A stretch of 12,029 nucleotides of DNA. Origin: an uncultured Clostridia bacterium (GTDB lineage Bacteria > Bacillota_A > Clostridia > TANB77 > CAG-508). Both the position numbers and the translations under genes were made by a program. The DNA is taken from NCBI GenBank assembly GCA_947625985.1, contig CANQQF010000033.1, positions 1 through 12,029 on the forward strand. The letters run 5' to 3'. Under the pieces are notes generated by a model. That model was not told the DNA's origin. It ran no database searches and saw nothing but the letters and a program-made list of their open reading frames with translations. Below, in pieces: positions 7,937-12,029 of the stretch. Position 1 is the stretch's first letter. The number at the start of each line of letters is the position of its first letter.

Positions 7937-8678
7937 ATGAAACGATTAGTAAGGTTATTAAAAGACAGTGTGAATAATATTTGTGCGAGGTATTTAAATG
8001 AAGACAATGAAATAGAATATCTTCCTATATTTTATATTGCTGGAAGTCAAACTCTTCCACCACCTTTATCTTCAGAAGAAGAATTGGAGTTGTTACAGAA
8101 GTTAGATAGTGAAGATAATTTGAAAGTTAGGCAAACATTGGTAGAAAGAAATTTGAGATTAGTTGTATATATAGCAAAAAAATTTGAAAACACTGGAATT
8201 GGAATTGAAGATTTAATATCAATTGGAACAATAGGATTGATGAAAGGAGTAAACACATTTAAAGCAGATAAGAAAATTAAACTTGCAACATATGCTTCAA
8301 GGTGTATTGAAAATGAAATTTTAATGTTTTTAAGAAAAAGTAATAAAATAAAAGGTGAAATCTCAATTGATGAACCTCTTAATAAAGATGGAGAAGGAAA
8401 TGAATTGTTACTTTCTGATATTTTAGGGACAGATCCAGACATAACATCTAGAAACCTTGAAGATGAAGTTGATAAGAAGTTACTAAAAGCATCAATATTG
8501 AAATTAAATGATAGAGAAAAAGAAATAATGGAAATGAGATTTGGACTAAAGACTCAAAAAGAAAAAACTCAAAAAGAAGTAGCAGATGAACTTCGGAATA
8601 TCTCAAAGTTATATATCGCGATTAGAAAAAAAGATAATAAAAAAGATGAAAAAAGATATTATGAGTAAAACAGGATAG
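7937..8678 (+). CDS. sigE: RNA polymerase sporulation sigma factor SigE (+1 frameshift at 8594)
   Basis: SigE is the early mother-cell sigma factor, made as inactive pro-SigE. Residues 1-30 or so resemble the pro-region, ending near [14 protein letters not shown], which is close to the Bacillus subtilis YIGGSEALPPPLS. Region 2 is intact ([30 protein letters not shown] in parts, [12 protein letters not shown]), as is region 4.1 ([15 protein letters not shown]). In the helix-turn-helix of region 4.2 the frame breaks at CGG 8594. Without a shift the tail is unrelated and ends at 8668. Skipping C8594 gives [22 protein letters not shown], the canonical region 4.2, and ends at TAG 8676-8678 (246 residues, against 239 in Bacillus subtilis). 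Start ATG 7937 with AAAGGA upstream. Only the shifted product would have a complete promoter-recognition helix. Confidence 0.93.
8594..8597 (+). other. +1 frameshift site CGGA in sigE
   Basis: The in-frame CGG follows CTT (Leu). Skipping the C yields GGA (Gly), the conserved glycine of the region 4.2 turn, and [12 protein letters not shown] follows. The sigG gene in this window encodes nearly the same peptide (GISQAQVSRLEK) with an ordinary GGA at 9499 and no extra base, so the two sigma genes serve as an internal comparison. Confidence 0.87.
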
Positions 8679-8744
8679 AATTATTAATAAGTTAAGTATT
8701 TTATAATAAAAACAAAAAGTATAAAGAATAAATTAGCTTCCTTG

Positions 8745-8754
8745 GGAAATAATA
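8745..8754 (+). promoter_or_regulatory. Possible SigF/SigG-type -10 element ahead of sigG
   Basis: GGAAATAATA matches the forespore SigF -10 pattern GGNRANANTW. The nearest -35 candidate, GAATA at 8726-8730, is only 14 bases away, shorter than the usual 15-16. In Bacillus subtilis sigG is transcribed by SigF and then by SigG itself. The element overlaps a weak inverted repeat (GGAAAT 8745-8750 with ATTTCC) just before the ribosome binding site. Tentative. Confidence 0.3.
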
Positions 8755-8789
8755 TAAACATAATAATTTCCTAAAGGAGGTTTTTTCTT

Positions 8790-9567
8790 TTGAATAGCAA
8801 CAAAGTAGAGATTTGTGGAGTGAACACATCAACGTTGCCTCTATTAAGTAAAGAAGAAAAAGAAGAATTATTTGTAAAAATAAAAGAGGGAGATGAAGAA
8901 GCAAGAGAAACTTTTATAAAAGGAAATCTAAGATTAGTACTTAGTGTGATAAAAAGATTTTATGGAAGAGGCGAAAACGCAGATGACTTATTTCAAATAG
9001 GATGTGTAGGTTTAATAAAAGCAATAGATAATTTTGACTTGAGTTTAAATGTGCAATTTAGTACTTATGCAGTCCCAATGATTATTCGGTGAAGTAAAGA
9101 GATACTTAAGAGATAATAATAGTATACGAGTAAGTAGATCGGTTAGAGATTTAGCTTATAAGGCAATACAGTTTAAAGAAAGATACGTTAAAGAAAAAGG
9201 GAAAGAACCAACATTAGATGAAATTGCAAAAGAATTTGATGTTTCAAGAGAAGACATAGCATTCAGTTTTGATGCTATACAAGATCCAATATCATTACAA
9301 GAGCCAATATATAATGATGGAAATGAGAGCATTTTTATATTAGATCAAATCAAGGATACAAAAAATACTGATGAGCTCTGGGCAGAAAAGATAACAATTG
9401 CAGGGGCATTAACTAAATTAAATGATAGAGAAAAAATGATAATACAAAAGAGATTTTTTGATAGTAAAACTCAAATGGAAGTTGCAGAAGAAATTGGAAT
9501 ATCTCAAGCGCAAGTTTCTCGACTTGAAAAAAATGCAATTAAGAATATTAAGAGATTATATAAATAA
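8790..9567 (+). CDS. sigG: RNA polymerase sporulation sigma factor SigG (+1 frameshift at 9087)
   Basis: SigG is the late forespore sigma factor. It starts at TTG 8790 after AAAGGAGG (8773-8780); the N-terminus NSNKVEICGVNTSTLPLL matches the SigG anti-sigma binding region. Region 2 reads NLRLVLSVIKRFYGRG and DDLFQIGCVGL. The frame stops at CGG-TGA (9087-9092) inside ATYAVPMII-type sequence (FSTYAVPMII). Skipping C9087 gives GEVKRYLRDNN, the invariant continuation. The frame then stays open through DAIQDPISLQEPIYNDG and LNDREKMIIQKRFF to GISQAQVSRLEK and the TAA at 9565, for 258 residues (260 in Bacillus subtilis). The downstream part has no start codon or ribosome binding site of its own, so the protein needs the shift. 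It is separated from sigE by 111 bases. Confidence 0.94.
9087..9090 (+). other. +1 frameshift site CGGT in sigG
   Basis: The in-frame CGG follows ATT (Ile) and is directly followed by a TGA in the unshifted frame, so without a shift the product is truncated after about 100 residues, before regions 3 and 4. Skipping the C gives GGT (Gly) in MII-G-EVKRYLRD, invariant in SigF/SigG proteins. This is the only one of the five sites with T rather than A as fourth base. Confidence 0.88.
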
Positions 9568-9576
9568 TAATTTTAG

Positions 9577-9629
9577 ATAAACTTTTCATATGAAATGAAG
9601 TTGTTTTATATGTAAAGTTTATTTTTTAT
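9577..9629 (+). terminator. Rho-independent terminator after sigG
   Basis: A long hairpin: 9577-9595 pairs with 9604-9622 (outer stem ATAAACTTT/AAAGTTTAT, one T-T mismatch, then an inner stem), followed by a run of T. It lies ten bases after the SigG stop reached only through the frameshift, which supports 9565 as the true end of the gene. Confidence 0.8.
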
Positions 9630-9664
9630 ATAATTATATTAATTAAAAAGTTTTACAAGTTTTG

Positions 9665-9693
9665 TTGACACAAGGAATTGGAGTTGATAAAAT
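9665..9693 (+). promoter_or_regulatory. Promoter of the DUF2142 gene (housekeeping sigma type)
   Basis: TTGACA at 9665-9670 and TAAAAT at 9688-9693 with a 17-base spacer. The expected start is near 9700, about 20 bases before the ATG at 9721. It makes this gene independent of the sporulation genes upstream. Confidence 0.7.
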
Positions 9694-9720
9694 TAATTTG
9701 ACGTAAATTTGGAGGATAAT

Positions 9721-11287
9721 ATGGAAAAATTAAAATCGTTGAAGATTTGTGAAAATCGGAACATCTGAAAAAATAATACAATATTTAAAGAAAATATGGA
9801 AACTAAAATTTATAATAGAATTTATAGTATCAATATTACTATGTAGTGCATTATTCAATATTATATATTTTAAACATTATAATAATATATGGAGTTTAAA
9901 ACATTTAATAATAGCAGGAATAACTGGACTAATAGTATTATTTATTATAATGAAAGTAATAAAAGAAAATAAAGATAAAATAGAAAAAGTTTTTTTGAGT
10001 ATTTCAATTCCTTTAGCAATAGGTTATGCAATTTTTATGATGATTCTATATGTGCCAGATGAGCATTCACATTTAAGTAGAGCTTTTAATATTTCAAGAG
10101 GAAATATTTTTATAAGCTATGAACAACATGATGAATATATACCGAAAACTTTAATGGATATTCAAAAAGTTTCAAATTTTAAAGAATTAGTAGAGGCAGA
10201 AAGAGAAGGAAAATTTTTAGAAGGAGAAGAAACACATTTTTTTAATGCTTTTGAAATCTATTTTCCTACAATATATTTTGCTCCAACAATTGGAAGTCAA
10301 ATTGCAAATATATTTCATATGAATATTATAGATACAATGTATTTGATGAGAATAATGAATATAGTTTTTTATGTAATTTTGGGATATTTTACAATAAAAT
10401 GGATTCCGTTTGGAAAATTATTAACAATGACTTATTTATGTATTCCTATGGTTATCCATCAAGCTGCTTCAGTAGCAGGAGATGCTTTTATAAATTCGAT
10501 GTGTCTTTTATTTATAGCTTATAATATGAAACTGTTATTTAAAAAAGAAAAATATACAGTAAAAGAAAAAGTTACATATTTTCTAATAGCACTGCTGGCA
10601 ACACTAAATAAAACTGCATATGTACCATTAGTTTTTTTGGCAATTCTATTAATGTTTAAAAAAGATAAAATTGTTGATAAAAAAGACAAGATATTTATGA
10701 TAGCTACAATAATTATAATGATAGCAATTAGTGGATTATGGTATATAGTTGGTACAAACTATGAAGATACAAGAGAGTATATAATAGAAAATGGAATAAG
10801 TTCATCTGCACAGCTTGACTTTATAAAGTCGAACCCAATTCAATTTGGAAAAGTTATGATTAGAACTCTTTCTGAAAAGACATCTGAATATTTATATCAA
10901 GCATTGGGAGAATTTATGGCAAGACTAACTATAAAACAAGATATAATAATTCCAACAGTTTATTTAATAATGCTAATATTTGCACCGTTTTTAGAAAAAT
11001 CAGAACTTAGTTTTAATAAATGGCAAAGAGGTTATTTGATACTGATGACGTTAGGAATTTATGTATTAGTGTTATTTGCTCAATATCTAGGTTGGACAAA
11101 GGTAGGTGGAGATATAGTAGAAGGTGTACAAGGTAGATATTTTTTACCTTTCTTAATATTACCTTTATTATGCTTAATTCAAAAAAACAAATATTTACAC
11201 TTTAAAAATACAGTAACAGTTTATACTATATTAATATGTGTACTAAATATTATGAGTTTAACAGAAGTTGTAAATACTTTCTTATAA
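9721..11287 (+). CDS. DUF2142 family multi-pass membrane protein (+1 frameshift at 9757)
   Basis: A roughly 521-residue membrane protein of about ten or more hydrophobic segments. The DUF2142 hallmarks are VPDEHSHLSRAFNIS in the first extracytoplasmic loop and VQGRYFLPF near the C-terminus; members resemble GT-C type glycosyltransferases and are often found in cell-surface polysaccharide loci. No substrate can be assigned. The start ATG 9721 follows GGAGGA (9711-9716) and the promoter. Its frame runs 12 codons (MEKLKSLKICEN), meets CGG at 9757 and ends at TGA 9766. Skipping C9757 joins it to the long frame ending at 11287. A GTG at 9749 is in the long frame and could start a slightly shorter protein, but its ribosome binding site is poor. 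It has its own promoter and is flanked by terminator-like hairpins, sitting as an insert between sigG and ylmC. Confidence 0.82.
9757..9760 (+). other. +1 frameshift site CGGA in the DUF2142 gene
   Basis: The in-frame CGG follows AAT (Asn) at codon 13 counted from the ATG at 9721. TGA comes three codons later in the unshifted frame. Skipping the C gives Gly and joins the well-placed start to the long frame. It is the weakest of the five cases, because the N-terminus is not conserved and an alternative GTG start at 9749 exists. Confidence 0.65.
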
Positions 11288-11296
11288 AAAATAATA

Positions 11297-11350
11297 AAAT
11301 GCTTTTTTATTGAATATATATTTATATAAGAAAATAAAAAGGAGCATTTG
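11297..11350 (+). promoter_or_regulatory. Possible hairpin covering the ylmC ribosome binding site
   Basis: AAATGC (11297-11302) pairs with GCATTT (11344-11349). The following T-run can pair, partly by G-U, with AAAAAGGA, so the ylmC ribosome binding site would lie in the stem. It may instead help end the DUF2142 transcript. Very AT-rich and therefore uncertain. Confidence 0.3.
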
Positions 11351-11354
11351 TAAA

Positions 11355-11589
11355 ATGGGAGATAAAGGTTTAGATTTTAAACATAAAGAAGTAGTTAATA
11401 TAAATGATGGAAAAAGGTTAGGATATGTTCAAGATGTTTGTGCGGATTTAGAAAGTGGAATGATAACTGCAATTATTGTACCAGGTGGGAATAAAGTATT
11501 AAATATTTTTTCACAAGCAAATGATATAACTATTCCATGGCGGAAACATAAAATGTATTGGAGAAGATTTAATATTAGTAGATATTTAA
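11355..11589 (+). CDS. ylmC: YlmC/YmxH family PRC-barrel protein (+1 frameshift at 11541)
   Basis: A small PRC-barrel protein of the YlmC/YmxH family, which is often encoded beside sigG in sporulating Bacillota; its precise role is not established. ATG 11355 follows AAAAAGGAG (about 11336-11344). The protein begins GLDFKHKEVVNINDGKRLGY and continues DLESGMITAIIVPG. The frame then reaches NDITIPW and CGG at 11541. In the unshifted frame a 27-residue tail without family resemblance ends at 11624. Skipping C11541 gives IPW-G-NIKCIGEDLILVDI and TAA 11587-11589, matching the family's C-terminus (Bacillus subtilis VPWHHIQKIGSDMIIL), with one residue for the four bases. The product has 77 residues. 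Neighbours: DUF2142 gene upstream, rRNA-type promoters downstream. Confidence 0.87.
11541..11544 (+). other. +1 frameshift site CGGA in ylmC
   Basis: The in-frame CGG follows TGG (Trp). Skipping the C gives GGA and then NIKCIGEDLILV, the expected family ending. Gly replaces a non-conserved residue here (His in Bacillus subtilis), but the residue count across the site fits one amino acid per four bases. Confidence 0.83.
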
Positions 11590-11600
11590 ATCTTCTTTTA
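11563..11600 (+). terminator. Probable terminator overlapping the end of ylmC
   Basis: GAAGATTTAATAT (11563-11575) pairs with ATATTTAAATCTTC (11582-11595) with one bulged base and a six-base loop, followed by TTTTAT. The hairpin contains the stop codon reached by the frameshift (11587), while the unshifted frame would run through it to 11624. AT-rich, so moderate confidence. Confidence 0.45.
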
Positions 11601-11654
11601 TATTATAAAAAATTAATTATTTAAGAGTAAACTAAAGTAGATAAAAAGATTCAA

Positions 11655-11706
11655 GAAAAAAGTAAAAAAAAGTAGAAAAAAAGTAAAAAAAAGTAGAAAA
11701 AAAGTA
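11655..11706 (+). repeat. A-tract tandem repeat upstream of the first rRNA-type promoter
   Basis: Two and a half copies of a 20-21-base unit made of runs of six to eight A separated by GT and GTAG. Five A-tracts begin at 11656, 11664, 11676, 11685 and 11697, averaging about one helical turn apart, and end directly at the -35 element. This should give curved DNA and could act as an upstream promoter element. Confidence 0.7.
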
Positions 11707-11735
11707 TTGACATAAAACGTTACTTGTGTTAATAT
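11707..11735 (+). promoter_or_regulatory. Promoter P1 of a probable rRNA operon
   Basis: TTGACA at 11707-11712 and TAATAT at 11730-11735 with a 17-base spacer, directly after phased A-tracts. A second consensus promoter follows 187 bases later and there is no coding sequence between, the layout of tandem rRNA promoters. Confidence 0.7.
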
Positions 11736-11893
11736 TAAGAAGTACCGAGCAACGAACGAAAAAAAATAAAAAATACAAACCAAAATTAGTAATAAAAAAA
11801 CTACAATTTGAATATAATTAAACGGAGGATTACTAATTTTTTATTTTGCACAAAAATGTTAAAAATATTTTTTAAAAAGTTCAAAAAAAATAC

Positions 11894-11922
11894 TTGACAA
11901 ACTGAATTTGTTATTATATAAT
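11894..11922 (+). promoter_or_regulatory. Promoter P2 of a probable rRNA operon
   Basis: A full consensus promoter: TTGACA at 11894-11899, a 17-base spacer, TATAAT at 11917-11922, preceded by A-tracts. The expected start is near 11929. Confidence 0.75.
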
Positions 11923-11928
11923 GCGGTA

Positions 11929-12029
11929 TGTTATACAACGTGAACAGACAGAATAAAGTACATTGAAAAGTAAACAATAAATTCCAAGAGAACAAACCTA
12001 AGCGGTACGAAAGTACCAAAAAAAGTTTT
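11929..12029 (+). other. Probable leader of a 16S rRNA precursor (16S gene beyond the window)
   Basis: Transcribed from P2 and without a coding frame or ribosome binding site. CATTGAAAAGTAAACAATAA (11961-11980) resembles the boxA-like segment of Bacillota rRNA leaders (TTTGAAAACTGAACA type). A GGTAC-GAAA-GTACC tetraloop hairpin lies at 12004-12017, followed by an A-rich stretch such as often precedes the 16S 5' end. No part of mature 16S is visible, so the identity rests on promoters and leader only. The whole 11590-12029 stretch holds no gene that I can support. Confidence 0.5.

Noticed and set aside
9078..9100. RF2-type autoregulated frameshift in sigG
   Set aside because: There is no upstream Shine-Dalgarno-like stimulator or slippery CTT codon, and the other four sites lack a stop directly after CGG.
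9631..11300. DUF2142 gene as part of an insertion element
   Set aside because: No transposase, terminal inverted repeats or target duplications are visible, and base composition matches the neighbours.
340..11544. Pseudogenes or sequencing errors as the cause of the five frameshifts
   Set aside because: All five involve the same base in the same codon, none is in a homopolymer, each gene is otherwise intact, and four are conserved core or sporulation genes. Random errors or decay would not select in-frame CGG.
340..11544. Simple reassignment of CGG to another amino acid
   Set aside because: Known reassignments keep three-base reading. Here four bases correspond to one residue at every site.
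11822..11897. Short frame after GGAGG at 11824 (13-codon peptide from ATG 11856)
   Set aside because: The start is too far from the ribosome binding site-like sequence and the peptide is simple Lys/Phe sequence from AT-rich DNA.

Overview
The window is a very AT-rich stretch with all genes on the + strand. It comes from an endospore-forming, Clostridia-like member of the Bacillota. The evidence is the gene order (murA, ftsQ/divIB, two DUF881 genes, sbp, ftsA, ftsZ, spoIIGA, sigE, sigG, ylmC), the strong AGGAGG-type ribosome binding sites, and the presence of the forespore and mother-cell sigma factors SigG and SigE. Species cannot be named from the sequence alone.

Layout. Positions 1-4300 hold a cell-wall/division cluster: the 3' part of murA, ftsQ with an unusually long Lys/Glu-rich cytoplasmic segment, two tandem DUF881 membrane proteins and sbp, closed by a strong hairpin. 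Positions 4380-6967 hold a second unit, ftsA-ftsZ, with its own TTGACT-N17-TATAAA promoter. Four direct repeats lie just upstream of that promoter and a terminator follows ftsZ. Positions 7007-8678 are the spoIIG operon (spoIIGA-sigE), followed by sigG (8790-9567) and its terminator. A DUF2142 membrane protein gene with its own consensus promoter (9665-11287) sits between sigG and ylmC (11355-11589). The last 400 bases contain no gene. They hold A-tract repeats, two tandem consensus promoters and what looks like the leader of a ribosomal RNA operon whose 16S gene would start just beyond the window.

Main observation. Five genes (murA, sigE, sigG, the DUF2142 gene and ylmC) are each split by one extra base, and in all five the break is at an in-frame CGG codon. 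Skipping the C, or reading CGGN as a four-base codon, restores the conserved protein, in each case with a glycine at that point (CGGA four times, CGGT once). I scanned all coding sequence and found no in-frame CGG that is read normally. Twelve CGG triplets lie out of frame inside genes and none is associated with a shift. CGA and CGT are still read as Arg at conserved positions. This is not what decay or homopolymer sequencing errors look like. It points to an organism-wide decoding rule: CGG has no normal reading, and CGGN is decoded as glycine with a +1 frame change. The affected genes include a peptidoglycan-synthesis enzyme and two sigma factors of the sporulation cascade.

How the genes work together. 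MurA makes the first committed peptidoglycan precursor. FtsQ, FtsA, FtsZ and probably the DUF881/Sbp proteins build the division septum. SpoIIGA cleaves pro-SigE once the asymmetric sporulation septum forms, and SigE and SigG then run the mother-cell and forespore programmes. YlmC is a small PRC-barrel protein commonly encoded next to sigG.
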